Positions 17,975 through 27,046 of a DNA stretch of 64,000 bases are shown here, in pieces. A program made the translations under genes and the position numbers. The notes beneath the pieces were generated by a model. That model had not been told where the DNA came from. It ran no database searches and was given only the letters and a program-made list of their open reading frames with translations. The stretch's first letter is position 1. The number at the start of each line of letters is the position of its first letter. This stretch comes from Flavobacterium jumunjinense (GTDB taxonomy: Bacteria; Bacteroidota; Bacteroidia; Flavobacteriales; Flavobacteriaceae). The stretch spans positions 2,790,001 to 2,854,000 of the forward strand of contig NZ_CP091285.1 of assembly GCF_021650975.2 (NCBI RefSeq). Direction: 5' to 3'.

Positions 17975-18928
17975 ATGGAATATTTAGATTTTGAATTACC
18001 TATAAAAGAGCTTGAAGATCAGCTTGATAAGTGCGTAGTTATAGGTCAGGAATCTGATGTAGATGTAACCAATACATGTAAACAGATTGAAAAAAAATTA
18101 GCAGAAACTAAGAAAAATATATATAAGAATTTAACTGCTTGGCAAAGAGTACAACTATCTCGTCATCCAAGTAGACCATACACAATGGATTATATTAAAG
18201 CTTTGTGTGGTGATACTTTCTTAGAATTATTTGGAGATAGAGGGTTTAAAGATGATAAGGCCATGGTTGGTGGTTTAGGAAAAATCGATGGACAATCCTT
18301 TATGATTATTGGTCAACAAAAAGGTTATAATACCAAAACGCGTCAGTACAGAAATTTTGGTATGGCAAACCCAGAGGGCTATAGAAAAGCACTTCGATTA
18401 ATGAAAATGGCTGAGAAATTCGGTGTCCCTGTAATTACTTTAATAGATACTCCGGGTGCTTATCCTGGATTGGAAGCAGAAGAGAGAGGTCAAGGAGAAG
18501 CTATTGCACGAAATATATTCGAAATGTTTCGCTTAAAAGTGCCAATTATTACCATAATTGTTGGTGAAGGTGCCTCTGGAGGAGCATTAGGTATTGGAGT
18601 TGGAGATAGAGTATTCATGTTGGAAAACACGTGGTATTCTGTAATTTCTCCAGAATCATGTTCTTCTATTCTATGGAGAAGTTGGGAATACAAAGAGCAA
18701 GCCGCAGAAGCGTTGAAATTGACTCCTAACGACATGAAAAAACAAAAACTGATTGACGATATTATTCCAGAACCATTAGGTGGAGCTCATTATGATAGAG
18801 AAACAACATTTAAAAATGTTCAAAAGGTTATTTCTGAGACTTTCAATGAATTGAAAAAATTATCAACAGAAGATTTGATAATGCAGAGAATGGATAAGTA
18901 TAGTAAAATGGGCGAATTCAAAGAATAA
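17975..18928 (+). CDS. accA: Acetyl-CoA carboxylase carboxyltransferase subunit alpha
   Basis: This 317-residue subunit pairs with AccD to transfer the carboxyl group from biotin to acetyl-CoA, the first committed step of fatty acid synthesis. A helical N-terminal part (1-75) is followed by the crotonase-fold carboxyltransferase domain: [58 protein letters not shown] and [15 protein letters not shown]. Length is typical. The gene stands alone between its own promoter and a terminator. Confidence 0.96.
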   Translation: MEYLDFELPIKELEDQLDKCVVIGQESDVDVTNTCKQIEKKLAETKKNIYKNLTAWQRVQLSRHPSRPYTMDYIKALCGDTFLELFGDRGFKDDKAMVGGLGKIDGQSFMIIGQQKGYNTKTRQYRNFGMANPEGYRKALRLMKMAEKFGVPVITLIDTPGAYPGLEAEERGQGEAIARNIFEMFRLKVPIITIIVGEGASGGALGIGVGDRVFMLENTWYSVISPESCSSILWRSWEYKEQAAEALKLTPNDMKKQKLIDDIIPEPLGGAHYDRETTFKNVQKVISETFNELKKLSTEDLIMQRMDKYSKMGEFKE

Positions 18929-18951
18929 TTCATTTTAAGATTGATATTAAG

Positions 18952-18981
18952 TCCGAAACCTAATAGTTTCGGATTTTTTTT
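18952..18981 (+). terminator. Terminator after accA
   Basis: The stem TCCGAAAC/GTTTCGGA with a 6-base loop is followed by a T run. Confidence 0.88.
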
Positions 18982-19068
18982 GTGTTGTTAACAAAATGAT
19001 TTATGTTTTCAACAACTTTTTAACACTGTTCAGATAATAAAATTAAATAGAATTCATTAAAAAATGGT

Positions 19069-19076
19069 TACCTTCG
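19069..19076 (+). promoter_or_regulatory. -7 element of dnaB
   Basis: TACCTTCG, one base off TAnnTTTG, lies only 4 bases before the ATG. The transcript would therefore be leaderless or nearly so, if this start codon is right. Confidence 0.5.
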
Positions 19077-19080
19077 CACT

Positions 19081-20634
19081 ATGGAAAATGTCAAAAATAA
19101 TAGCTATCAAAAAGAGAATAAAAGTGCTATTATTAATTTAGAAAAAGGAAAACTTCCTCCTCAAGCTGTCGATCTAGAAGAAGCTGTTTTAGGAGCAATG
19201 ATGATTGATAAAAAAGGAGTAGATGAAGTTATTGATATTCTTCAAGCTGATGCATTTTATAAAGATGCTCATAAAAATATTTTTGAAGCAATTGTAGAAT
19301 TGTTTAATGATACTCAGCCTATAGATTTATTAACGGTTTCTGCACAACTTAAAAAGAACGGTAAATTAGATTCGGCTGGAGGAGATTATTATTTAATTCA
19401 GCTTACTCAAAAAATTTCATCTTCTGCTCATATTGAATTTCATTCGAGGATTATTTTGCAAAAATTTATTCAGCGAAGTTTAATTAAGATTTCGAATGAA
19501 ATAATTGAAGAATCATATGATGAATCAACAGATGTGTTTGATTTATTAGATAAAGCAGAATCTAAGTTGTATGAAGTTACTCAAGGAAATATTAAGAGAA
19601 GTTCCGAGTCAGCTCAAAGTTTAGTAATTCAAGCTAAAAAAAGAATTGAAGAAATTGCAGGAAAAGAAGGCTTGAGTGGAATTCCTACTGGTTTTCATGA
19701 TCTTGATAAATTAACATCAGGTTGGCAACCTTCCGATTTAATTATTGTTGCAGCTCGTCCAGGTATGGGTAAAACAGCATTTACTTTATCTATGGCTAGA
19801 AATATGGCAATAGATTATGGTGCACCAGTTGCTTTTTTCTCATTAGAGATGTCGTCTGTTCAGTTAATTACCCGTCTAATTTCTTCTGAAACAGGTTTGG
19901 CTTCAGAAAAATTAAGGACAGGTAAGTTAGAAAAACATGAATGGGAGCAGTTGTCAATTAAGGTGAAAGATTTAGAAAAAGCACCTTTGTTTATTGATGA
20001 TACACCTTCGTTATCAATTTTCGATTTACGTGCTAAAGCTAGGCGTTTAGCGTCTCAGTATGGTATAAAGTTAATTGTTATTGATTATTTGCAATTAATG
20101 ACAGCTGGAGGTAATGGAAAAGGAGGAGGAAATCGTGAGCAAGAGATTTCTACAATTTCCCGAAACTTAAAAGCATTAGCAAAAGAACTATCTATTCCAG
20201 TTATTGCTCTTTCACAGCTTTCACGTGCTGTAGAAACGCGTGGATCGAGTAAAAGACCTTTACTTTCCGATTTAAGGGAATCTGGAGCGATTGAGCAAGA
20301 TGCAGATATTGTATCGTTTATTTATAGACCTGAATATTATAAAATTGATGAATGGGATGATGAAGAACGTTCTCCAACTCAAGGTCAGGCTGAATTTATT
20401 GTAGCAAAACACCGTAATGGTGGATTAGAAAATATACGTTTAAAATTTTTGGGTCATTTAGGTAAGTTTGATAATTTGGATGATTTTAGTTCTCCGTTTG
20501 ATGAATTACCTTCAAAAATGAATACGGATGATAAAAATCCTTTTATCACACAAAATTTACCTTCAGCTAATGAAGCATTTGGAAGTAATTTTAATGATGA
20601 TAATGAAGAAGATGATTCAGATGTTCCGTTTTAA
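19081..20634 (+). CDS. dnaB: Replicative DNA helicase
   Basis: This 517-residue hexameric helicase unwinds DNA at the replication fork. The N-terminal DnaB domain (about 25-130) begins PPQAVDLEEAVLGAMM. The RecA-like helicase domain has Walker A ARPGMGKTAF (about 225-234), Walker B LIVIDYLQLM, the arginine-finger region and SDLRESGAIEQDADI. There is no intein, although this gene often carries one in other bacteria. The C-terminus is an unstructured acidic tail ending DDNEEDDSDVPF, which resembles the tip of single-strand binding protein. Confidence 0.96.
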   Translation: MENVKNNSYQKENKSAIINLEKGKLPPQAVDLEEAVLGAMMIDKKGVDEVIDILQADAFYKDAHKNIFEAIVELFNDTQPIDLLTVSAQLKKNGKLDSAGGDYYLIQLTQKISSSAHIEFHSRIILQKFIQRSLIKISNEIIEESYDESTDVFDLLDKAESKLYEVTQGNIKRSSESAQSLVIQAKKRIEEIAGKEGLSGIPTGFHDLDKLTSGWQPSDLIIVAARPGMGKTAFTLSMARNMAIDYGAPVAFFSLEMSSVQLITRLISSETGLASEKLRTGKLEKHEWEQLSIKVKDLEKAPLFIDDTPSLSIFDLRAKARRLASQYGIKLIVIDYLQLMTAGGNGKGGGNREQEISTISRNLKALAKELSIPVIALSQLSRAVETRGSSKRPLLSDLRESGAIEQDADIVSFIYRPEYYKIDEWDDEERSPTQGQAEFIVAKHRNGGLENIRLKFLGHLGKFDNLDDFSSPFDELPSKMNTDDKNPFITQNLPSANEAFGSNFNDDNEEDDSDVPF

Positions 20635-20647
20635 ATTTTAAAGCATA

Positions 20648-20682
20648 AAAAAAGGTCTCAAATATTTGAGACCTTTTTTTTG
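20648..20682. terminator. Bidirectional terminator
   Basis: The stem AAAAGGTCTCAAAT/ATTTGAGACCTTTT has T runs on both strands. It separates dnaB from the convergent secreted protein gene. Confidence 0.9.
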
Positions 20683-20696
20683 TAGCATTAATTTTT

Positions 20697-21215
20697 TTAA
20701 TTTCTTACCAAATGAAAATTAAATGTAGATAATGTTTTGTTGTCTACATTTATATTTTTTGGACAAAATTCTGTTTTGAAATTAGGATTATAATTCCATT
20801 CTTCACTGTGAATATCGCATCCTTTCGCGGTTAAATAGATAGTGCTATTATAAGTTTTATATCCATCTGCTATTATTTCAATATTCACTTTTTCATTCAA
20901 TTTGTTTTTATTTAATGAAAAACCAGATTGTATCTGATACGTACTGTCATTTGAAGTTACACTTTCATTTAAAGGGAAAAATCTATTGCGCTTTACTTTT
21001 GCAATCATTTTTACATTCTTAATTGGTGCTAATGTTGATGCATCAATAAAGTTACCTTTTAAAATAATTGTATCTGTAGGTGATAAAGGAGATAAGTCAA
21101 TTATTGTATTTGCTGTCTCCTTTTTAATTTCAGAAGCATATAAATTCGAACCAGACAATGCAATTGTTCCTGTTGTAAAGACACTTAGTCTTTTTACAAA
21201 ATTTCTTCTTTCCAT
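20697..21215 (-). CDS. Secreted protein with Tat-type signal, transthyretin-like fold possible
   Basis: I chose the ATG at 21215 (172 residues) because it begins MERRNFVKRLSVF, a twin-arginine signal of the RRxFxK type, followed by a hydrophobic stretch ending near LYASE. An in-frame start 45 bases upstream would only bury this signal. The mature part has TDTIILKGNFIDASTLAPIKNVKMIAKVK, the start of a carboxypeptidase-regulatory or intradiol-dioxygenase-like beta sandwich. Three cysteines follow in the C-terminal half. I see no complete metal site. Function is unknown and the protein is probably periplasmic. Confidence 0.7.
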   Translation of the reverse strand: MERRNFVKRLSVFTTGTIALSGSNLYASEIKKETANTIIDLSPLSPTDTIILKGNFIDASTLAPIKNVKMIAKVKRNRFFPLNESVTSNDSTYQIQSGFSLNKNKLNEKVNIEIIADGYKTYNSTIYLTAKGCDIHSEEWNYNPNFKTEFCPKNINVDNKTLSTFNFHLVRN

Positions 21216-21271
21216 ATTCTTGTGGTTAATAGTTGAGTAAAAAATATTTTGAATAAACATATTTCTAAGAG

Positions 21272-21309
21272 AAAAAGGTTGTTATAAAATATTTTATAAC
21301 AACCTTTTA
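21272..21309 (-). terminator. Terminator of the SprB-repeat gene
   Basis: A long perfect stem AAAAGGTTGTTATAAAAT/ATTTTATAACAACCTTTT lies just after the gene's stop on the minus strand, followed by T residues. Confidence 0.85.
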
Positions 21310-21331
21310 TTGTTAATTAAGGTTTTAGAAT

Positions 21332-24300
21332 TTATTTCTTAATTATTAATCTTTTAGAGCTAGTTTTTAATCCATTAGTACCTTTAATGAAATAGATACC
21401 ATCTGCTAAATTATCAACATTTACAATGTTTGTTATGTTAGAACTAACTGTGAAAGTTTTTACAGTTTGACCTAATTGATTAGCAATAATGAATTGTCCG
21501 TCAAAATCTGCGTTAATATTTAATAAACCATTTGTAGGGTTTGGATAAATTGAGAAATTAGATATACTTTCAAAATTTTCAGAACCTAATACAGTAACAG
21601 TTTCGCAAGCAGATTCAATTGTGCAAACACCTAATGTAATTTCAACTTTATAGTCACCCATTGCAGTTGGTGTAAAACTTTGATTCGTTTCTCCTGTTAA
21701 TAAAGTATTTGGACATTCGTACCATTGGTATGTTGCACCAGTTTGATCTGCAGTTAATACACCTGCGTTTTGTGTAATATTATTGTCAATAGCGACTGGT
21801 TCTGTAATTGTTACAGTAGTAGTATTCAAACAACCATTATTATCAGTTACCCATACAGTATAAGTTCCAGAAACAACATCAGTTATAGAGGCGGTTGTAG
21901 CACCATCACTCCATACGTAAGTATAAGGTGCAGTACCACCAGATCCAGAAGCTGTAGCTCCTCCATTAGAACCACCATTACAAGAAACATTGTTATCCGC
22001 AATTGCAGAAGCAACTACAGCAGTTGGTTCAGTAATAGTAATAGAAGCTATATCAGTACAACCATTAGCGTCTGTAATAGTACATGTATAAGTTCCAGCA
22101 ACAATACCAGTTATAGAAGCTGTTGTAGCAGCATTACTCCAAGCATAAGTATAAGGAGCAGTTCCTCCTGTAGCAGAAGCTGTAGCTCCACCATTAGAAC
22201 CACCATTACAAGAAACATTGTTATCCACAATTGCAGAAGCAACTAAAGCAGTTGGTTCAGTAATAGTAATAGAAGCTATATCAGTACAACCATTAGCGTC
22301 TGTAATAGTACATGTATAAGTTCCAGCAACAATACCAGTTATAGAAGCAGTTGTAGCTCCGTTACTCCATGCGTAAGTATAAGGAGCAGTTCCTCCTGTA
22401 GCAGAAGCTGTAGCTTCACCATTAGAACCACCATTACAAGAAGCATTGTTATCCGTAATTGCAGAAGCAACTACAGCAGTTGGTTCAGTAATAGTAATAG
22501 AAGCCATATCAGTACATCCATTAGCATCTGTAATAGTACATGTATAAGTTCCAGCAACAATACCAGTTATAGAAGCAGTTGTAGCTCCGTTACTCCAAGC
22601 ATAAGTATAAGGAGCAGTTCCTCCTGTAGCAGAAGCTGTAGCTCCGCCATTAGAACCACCATTACAAGAAACATTGTTATCCGCAATTGCAGAAGCAACT
22701 AAAGCAGTTGGTTCAGTAATAGTAATAGAAGCCGTATCAGTACAACCATTAGCGTCTGTAATAGTACATGTATAGGTTCCAGCAATAATACCAGTTATAG
22801 AAGCAGTTGTAGCTCCGTTACTCCATGCGTAAGTATAAGGAGCGGTTCCTCCAGTAGCAGAAGCTGTAGCTCCACCATTAGAACCACCATTACAAGAAGC
22901 ATTGTTATCCACAATTGCAGAAGCAACTAAAGCAGTTGGTTCTGTAATAGTAATAGAAGCCATATCAGTACAACCATTATCATCCGTGATTGTTACATTA
23001 TAAGTTCCCGCAATAACGCCAGTTATAGAAGCAGTTGTAGCTCCGTTACCCCATGCGTAAGTATAAGGAGCGGTTCCTCCAGTAGCAGAAGCTGTAGCTC
23101 CACCATTAGAACCACCATTACAAGAAGCATTGTTATCCGTAATTGCAGAAGCAACTAAAGCAGTTGGTTGAGTTATTGTTGCAGATTGAATTTTTGTACA
23201 ACCATTAGCGTCTGTAATAGTACATGTATAAGTTCCAGCAACAATACCAGTTATAGAAGCTGTTGTAGCAGCATTACTCCAGGCATAAGTATAAGGAGCA
23301 GTTCCACCTGAAGCAGAAACTGTTGCAGCTCCAGTTGCGCCCCCATTACATGCTACATTTGTTTGAGAAATTATTGTTGATGTAATGTTAGTAACGTTTA
23401 CAGTCAATGTACCACAACTACCAGGTGTTACACAACCTCCTTCACCACGCACATAATAAGTTGTGCTAGGTCCAGTTGGAGTAACTACAAAAGAAGAAGT
23501 AGTAGTAGTGCCAACTAATGTTCCTCCACAAGAACCAGTATAAATAGCCCATTGTGTTGCATCATTTAAAGTACCCGTAATATTTAAAGTAGTTGTGTTT
23601 CCACTACAAACAGGATTAGCAATAGCAGTTACTGATGGTACGGTTGGGTCTGTACAAGGAGCATCAACACCTTTTAATATAATATTATCAAAAGCAAACT
23701 CTTCCTGAGCGTCTGGCATACTAAAACGTACTCTAATTTCTATTGAAGCACCACTTACAGTGCTACCTGTTATAGCATCTAAATTTAAATTGAAGCTAGT
23801 CATAGCAGTATTAACACTAGTTGTTTCTCCACCATCTAAAACACCATTAAGGTTATTATCTCTAATTAAACCTGGAGTAGAGCTAGTTGCTCCTCCATAA
23901 AATGCTAATAAATTAGTGTATGAGCCTCCATCTATTTTATAATCTACTATTAAAAAATCAGAATCTTCATAACGTGCAGCATTCGTGTTCGGGAAAGCAA
24001 CATCTATATCGATTGAAAGATTTGTTTTTCCAATAATACTAATTGGATCTAATTCTATGTAAGAATGATTATTATAACCATCGACAAAGTTAATATCCTC
24101 TCCACCGATCACATTTGTAGAATTACCAGTAATAACGCCATCAAATGTGAAAGTACCTACAAGTCCCCTCCCTATTCTATCATTACCATCTAAAGATGTA
24201 CGAAATGTTTGAGTAGGGTCATCTATTCCTGTATCGGCATTTCCAATTGCGTATCCAATAAAATCAGATCCTTCAAAATCTTCAGTATGAATTATAGTCT

Positions 24301-24370
24301 GAGAAAAAGATATTGGAATAAAAAAGGTAAACAGAAATAAAAATAAAAATAATTGAGTAATTTTTTTCAT
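21332..24370 (-). CDS. T9SS type A sorted protein with seven SprB repeats
   Basis: This 1012-residue secreted protein has a signal peptide (1-23). A beta-rich N-terminal module (about 25-235) looks like a lectin or jellyroll domain (DFEGSDFIGYAIGNADTG, FAFDNIILKGV). A PKD/Ig-type segment follows (about 240-330), then seven SprB repeats (about 335-850), each with SCNGGSNGGATASATGG, APYTYAWSN and TCTITDANGCT. A short Ig-like part leads to the T9SS type A C-terminal domain (about 940-1012, FSIYPNPTNG to LIIKK). SprB itself is the gliding adhesin of Flavobacterium, but this protein is far smaller and is more likely a surface or secreted adhesin using the same repeat. Its direct neighbours do not suggest a pathway. 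Confidence 0.9.
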   Translation of the reverse strand: MKKITQLFLFLFLFTFFIPISFSQTIIHTEDFEGSDFIGYAIGNADTGIDDPTQTFRTSLDGNDRIGRGLVGTFTFDGVITGNSTNVIGGEDINFVDGYNNHSYIELDPISIIGKTNLSIDIDVAFPNTNAARYEDSDFLIVDYKIDGGSYTNLLAFYGGATSSTPGLIRDNNLNGVLDGGETTSVNTAMTSFNLNLDAITGSTVSGASIEIRVRFSMPDAQEEFAFDNIILKGVDAPCTDPTVPSVTAIANPVCSGNTTTLNITGTLNDATQWAIYTGSCGGTLVGTTTTSSFVVTPTGPSTTYYVRGEGGCVTPGSCGTLTVNVTNITSTIISQTNVACNGGATGAATVSASGGTAPYTYAWSNAATTASITGIVAGTYTCTITDANGCTKIQSATITQPTALVASAITDNNASCNGGSNGGATASATGGTAPYTYAWGNGATTASITGVIAGTYNVTITDDNGCTDMASITITEPTALVASAIVDNNASCNGGSNGGATASATGGTAPYTYAWSNGATTASITGIIAGTYTCTITDANGCTDTASITITEPTALVASAIADNNVSCNGGSNGGATASATGGTAPYTYAWSNGATTASITGIVAGTYTCTITDANGCTDMASITITEPTAVVASAITDNNASCNGGSNGEATASATGGTAPYTYAWSNGATTASITGIVAGTYTCTITDANGCTDIASITITEPTALVASAIVDNNVSCNGGSNGGATASATGGTAPYTYAWSNAATTASITGIVAGTYTCTITDANGCTDIASITITEPTAVVASAIADNNVSCNGGSNGGATASGSGGTAPYTYVWSDGATTASITDVVSGTYTVWVTDNNGCLNTTTVTITEPVAIDNNITQNAGVLTADQTGATYQWYECPNTLLTGETNQSFTPTAMGDYKVEITLGVCTIESACETVTVLGSENFESISNFSIYPNPTNGLLNINADFDGQFIIANQLGQTVKTFTVSSNITNIVNVDNLADGIYFIKGTNGLKTSSKRLIIKK
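21780..23390 (-). repeat. Seven tandem SprB repeats, 228-bp period
   Basis: Copies are spaced 228 bases (76 residues). For example, the ttgttatcc core recurs at about 21990 and 22218. Central copies differ at only a few positions, and the first and last are more diverged. This suggests recent unit amplification. Confidence 0.9.
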
Positions 24371-24464
24371 AAAATGTGTGCTATATATTAAAAGAGATAA
24401 AAATACAAATTCAAACGATTAAAAAAGATTAACCACCTGAATTTGTTTCAATATAAACCAAAAA

Positions 24465-25025
24465 TTAGTTTCTTGTAGGAAAAAGACCTTGCAATGCAAT
24501 AATGTAGTTAATTGTTAAATACGGTTGCATATTATTATGAGCTTGATTTCCTCCTTGATTTAAAGTAGTTGTTGTCGTTGTAACTGAATTAGTATTCATT
24601 TCAGTATTTGGAACACTACTACTGAAAATTTCAGAGCCACTATTTGAGCCACTAGCAAGAGTTGCACCAGGGCTTATAGTGTCATCATCTCCTGCAGCAC
24701 TTTGTGCATGAAATTTAGAAGCGGAATTTGCTATGTGGTTATGAGATGGCATTTCAAGAGTATTTAAAGTATGAGTTTCTTGACCTCCTCTTGAACCTAA
24801 TTGGCGTGTAGATAATCCTGGACCTGTACCAGATTGAATAGGAGCTCTACCACGTAAGTCTGGTAATGCAAATGTAGTTCTTCCGTCTCCTCCATAGGTT
24901 GTTCCTATTATAGAGAATAAAGCAGTGTTTTGTGAAATGGCTAATAATTGTCCTTCACAAAGTGCCCATCCTCTCGGGGCGAAGTTTCCTGCGAACAGTG
25001 TAATTTGTCCTAATAATGGATCCAT
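24465..25025 (-). CDS. Phage tail collar-domain protein (MdpB family)
   Basis: This 186-residue protein has no signal peptide. The N-terminal MDPLLGQITLFAGNFAPRGWALCEGQLL and the TTYGGDGRTTFALPDLRGRAPI segment are hallmark tail-collar sequences. The middle (about 110-165) is low complexity in Ser, Thr and Asn. It ends MQPYLTINYIIALQGLFPTRN, as in microcystin-dependent-type proteins. Bacterial chromosomes commonly carry these outside any prophage, and no other phage gene is near. It is divergent from a signalling cassette, which could control it. Function is unknown. Confidence 0.87.
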   Translation of the reverse strand: MDPLLGQITLFAGNFAPRGWALCEGQLLAISQNTALFSIIGTTYGGDGRTTFALPDLRGRAPIQSGTGPGLSTRQLGSRGGQETHTLNTLEMPSHNHIANSASKFHAQSAAGDDDTISPGATLASGSNSGSEIFSSSVPNTEMNTNSVTTTTTTLNQGGNQAHNNMQPYLTINYIIALQGLFPTRN

Positions 25026-25260
25026 AAGTTTAGTTTTTTTTTTTATTTTATTATTAAATTAATAATAAAATGGTTAATAATTGTTTTTTTTTAATTCAAT
25101 GTTTGTTAAAAAAATATAAAATATGTATAAAGGTAGTTTAAAATATTTTATTTAACTACATTATTGTTTTATTTTGCTAAGATAAAATTTATGAACTTAA
25201 TAGTACCCCGTAAAAATACCTGTTTTTTAGTTCTGATGTTATACGAAAGAATTTTAATAC

Positions 25261-25268
25261 TAAATTTG
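25261..25268 (+). promoter_or_regulatory. -7 element of signalling cassette 1
   Basis: TAAATTTG followed by CG is an exact TAnnTTTG box, 34 bases before the first gene. There is no -33 TTG at the right spacing, and TACC direct repeats lie upstream (25204 and 25217), as expected for an activator-dependent promoter. The rest of the 277-base gap is AT-rich, with an imperfect GTAGTT/AACTAC inverted repeat at 25133-25158. Confidence 0.5.
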
Positions 25269-25302
25269 CGATATAGTATTTTAACAATTTAAACTAATAA
25301 TT

Positions 25303-25620
25303 ATGAAAAATGACAACGCAATTCCATTAGAAACAGCACAAGAATGGGCAACTAAGTGGGTAGAATCTCAACCTGCTGGTACGGTAAAAGCACATTTAAT
25401 TCCAATGAAAGATTTTATAGCTTTAAGTGAAGAGCAAGGAGTAGTGAATATTCGAGCATATATTGGAGTTGATGGTGATGGTATAAATAAATTAATGCTT
25501 GTAGGTGTTGACGAGAATGAGAAAGATATGATAAGTAGTACAGATTTGATTTATGATTTTACTAAACCTTGTCCAACTACATGTGATACAAATAGTCCAT
25601 TATTTATTAAAAAAGGTTAA
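25303..25620 (+). CDS. Small protein of signalling cassette 1, unknown function
   Basis: This 105-residue protein has no signal peptide or membrane helix. Visible order: a helix TAQEWATKWVESQ (11-23), AHLIPMKDFIALSEEQ (30-45), IRAYIGVDGDGINKLMLVGVDEN (50-72), and a Cys-x-x-x-Cys near the end (CPTTC, 90-94). The order helix, AH, K-x-F-I, IR-x-Y, hydrophobic strand matches the larger AHSIWF proteins encoded at 59190-60739. I therefore take it as a short, distant relative. Its stop codon overlaps the membrane protein start (TAATG). It is probably a cytoplasmic or accessory component of the two-component system behind it. Confidence 0.72.
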   Translation: MKNDNAIPLETAQEWATKWVESQPAGTVKAHLIPMKDFIALSEEQGVVNIRAYIGVDGDGINKLMLVGVDENEKDMISSTDLIYDFTKPCPTTCDTNSPLFIKKG

Positions 25621-26255
25621 TGAATGATATATTTGCAGATATAGGTTATTTACTGCTACTCATTAATATGGTATTTTATCTTAAAGGTTTTTCCAATAAT
25701 GGAAGAGCCTTTAAGAGCTTTGTTTACTATTTAATTGTAATTTTTATAATTCAAATTGTATCAAGTGTTTATCAATATTTTGAAGTTAATAATTTATTTA
25801 TATCCCATTTTTATTTTTTATCTCAATTTTTTATTTTGAGAATCTTTTATTATTTTTTAGTAAAAGATAAGTTGCAAAAGAAAATAATAAGAATCACATT
25901 TTCCTTATGTCTACTTTCTTTGCTAATTCAGTATTTTATTTCTCCAACTATTTTTTTTGGATTTAATCTGTATGAAGTTTTCATTACATCTTTTTTATTA
26001 ATTATTTATTCTACTTTTCATTTATATAATCAATTAGATAGTAAAAAAGAGTTTTATTACATCAATTTAGGAATTTTGATTTACCTTTTTGGAAGCACAA
26101 TTCTTTTTTTAGTAGGTAACCTGATGCTAAAGTTCGATTCTAAATATAATAAAATTCCTTGGATTTTAAATTCGCTACTATATATAGTTTATCAATTGTT
26201 TATTTTGTACGAATGGAAAGTCAGTTTTTTAAATAATAAAAAGAAATCATTATGA
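25620..26255 (+). CDS. Integral membrane protein of signalling cassette 1
   Basis: This 211-residue protein has about seven transmembrane helices and no recognised domain. The segment FYYINLGILIYLFGS near 145-160 resembles MFYINIGIMLFYVG in the membrane protein of the second cassette (60743-61390). Both end in a further aromatic-rich helix, so I consider them homologous. It overlaps the neighbours on both sides (TAATG and ATGA-type junctions), pointing to tight coupling with the histidine kinase. It may be the sensor input module for a kinase that itself has only one helix. That role is inference. Confidence 0.72.
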   Translation: MNDIFADIGYLLLLINMVFYLKGFSNNGRAFKSFVYYLIVIFIIQIVSSVYQYFEVNNLFISHFYFLSQFFILRIFYYFLVKDKLQKKIIRITFSLCLLSLLIQYFISPTIFFGFNLYEVFITSFLLIIYSTFHLYNQLDSKKEFYYINLGILIYLFGSTILFLVGNLMLKFDSKYNKIPWILNSLLYIVYQLFILYEWKVSFLNNKKKSL

Positions 26256-27043
26256 ATTCAGATTTAATACATCAAGATGAAATAATAAGTGTAATTATCT
26301 ACACTTTTACAGCATTCCTTTTAATGGCATTGGTACTTATTTTGTTTTTCTATTTCTCAAGGAAGAAAATTGTACAAAAAGAGGTAGAAAAGAAAAACTT
26401 AGAATTAAGTCATCAAAAAAAATTATTGCACGCAATACTTGTAACGCAAGAAGATGAAAGGAAAAGAATTGCTCAAGACCTTCATGATGATATAAGTTCT
26501 AAATTGAATATTGTCTCAATAAATAGTCATTTATTAAAAACACCTGGGCTAACATTTGAAGAGTCTTGCGAGATTTCTACAAATATTTTTAACCTTACCA
26601 AAAAAGCATTAGATAATTCTCGAAGAATAGCACATGACTTATTGCCTCCAGTTTTAGAAAAATTTGGACTTCATGCTGGAATAGAAGAAATGTGTGTTGA
26701 GTTTAATAGTAATAAACAGGTAAGAGCTAATTTTAAAAGTACTGCGGAACTGGATAAATTAAGTTCAGATGTTCAGTTAAGTGTGTTTAGAATTTTGCAA
26801 GAACTAATGAATAATTCACTAAAACATAGTAAAGCATCAAGTATAAATATTATCTTTGAAAGAGAGTTAGAAAAAATTACTTGTAAGTATAGCGACGATG
26901 GTATTGGTTTTGATATTCAAAGTGACGACAATCAAAAAGGACTAGGAATGAAAAGTATTGAAAGTCGAATTAGTTTTTTAAACGGACAAATAAGTGTAAA
27001 TTCGAGTTTAGGTAATGGAATTAATGTACTATTTAGTTTTTGA
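26252..27043 (+). CDS. Sensor histidine kinase, HisKA_3 type (cassette 1)
   Basis: This 263-residue kinase has one N-terminal membrane helix (about 11-36) and then a coiled segment. The HisKA_3 box QEDERKRIAQDLHDDISSKLN has the phosphoacceptor His78. A HATPase domain follows with the N box LQELMNNSLKHS, the G1 box DDGIGFD and G2 KGLGMKSIESRI. Such kinases partner NarL-type regulators, and one lies 3 bases downstream. There is almost no extracytoplasmic sensor region, so sensing probably involves the preceding membrane protein. Confidence 0.9.
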   Translation: MNSDLIHQDEIISVIIYTFTAFLLMALVLILFFYFSRKKIVQKEVEKKNLELSHQKKLLHAILVTQEDERKRIAQDLHDDISSKLNIVSINSHLLKTPGLTFEESCEISTNIFNLTKKALDNSRRIAHDLLPPVLEKFGLHAGIEEMCVEFNSNKQVRANFKSTAELDKLSSDVQLSVFRILQELMNNSLKHSKASSINIIFERELEKITCKYSDDGIGFDIQSDDNQKGLGMKSIESRISFLNGQISVNSSLGNGINVLFSF

Positions 27044-27046
27044 TAT

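Noticed and set aside
21770..22246. A 158-codon plus-strand ORF within the SprB-repeat gene
   Set aside because: It is the shadow of the repeat sequence and is Ser/Arg-rich with repeated nonsense blocks.
24465..25025. Tail-collar gene as sign of a prophage or contractile injection system
   Set aside because: No sheath, tube, baseplate, capsid, integrase or lysis gene is nearby. Stand-alone collar proteins are common in bacteria.
25242..25262. TACGAAAGAATTTTAATAC before cassette 1 as a third copy of the LytTR-type element
   Set aside because: Only one half-site (TACGAAA) matches and the rest diverges, so it is likely chance in AT-rich DNA.
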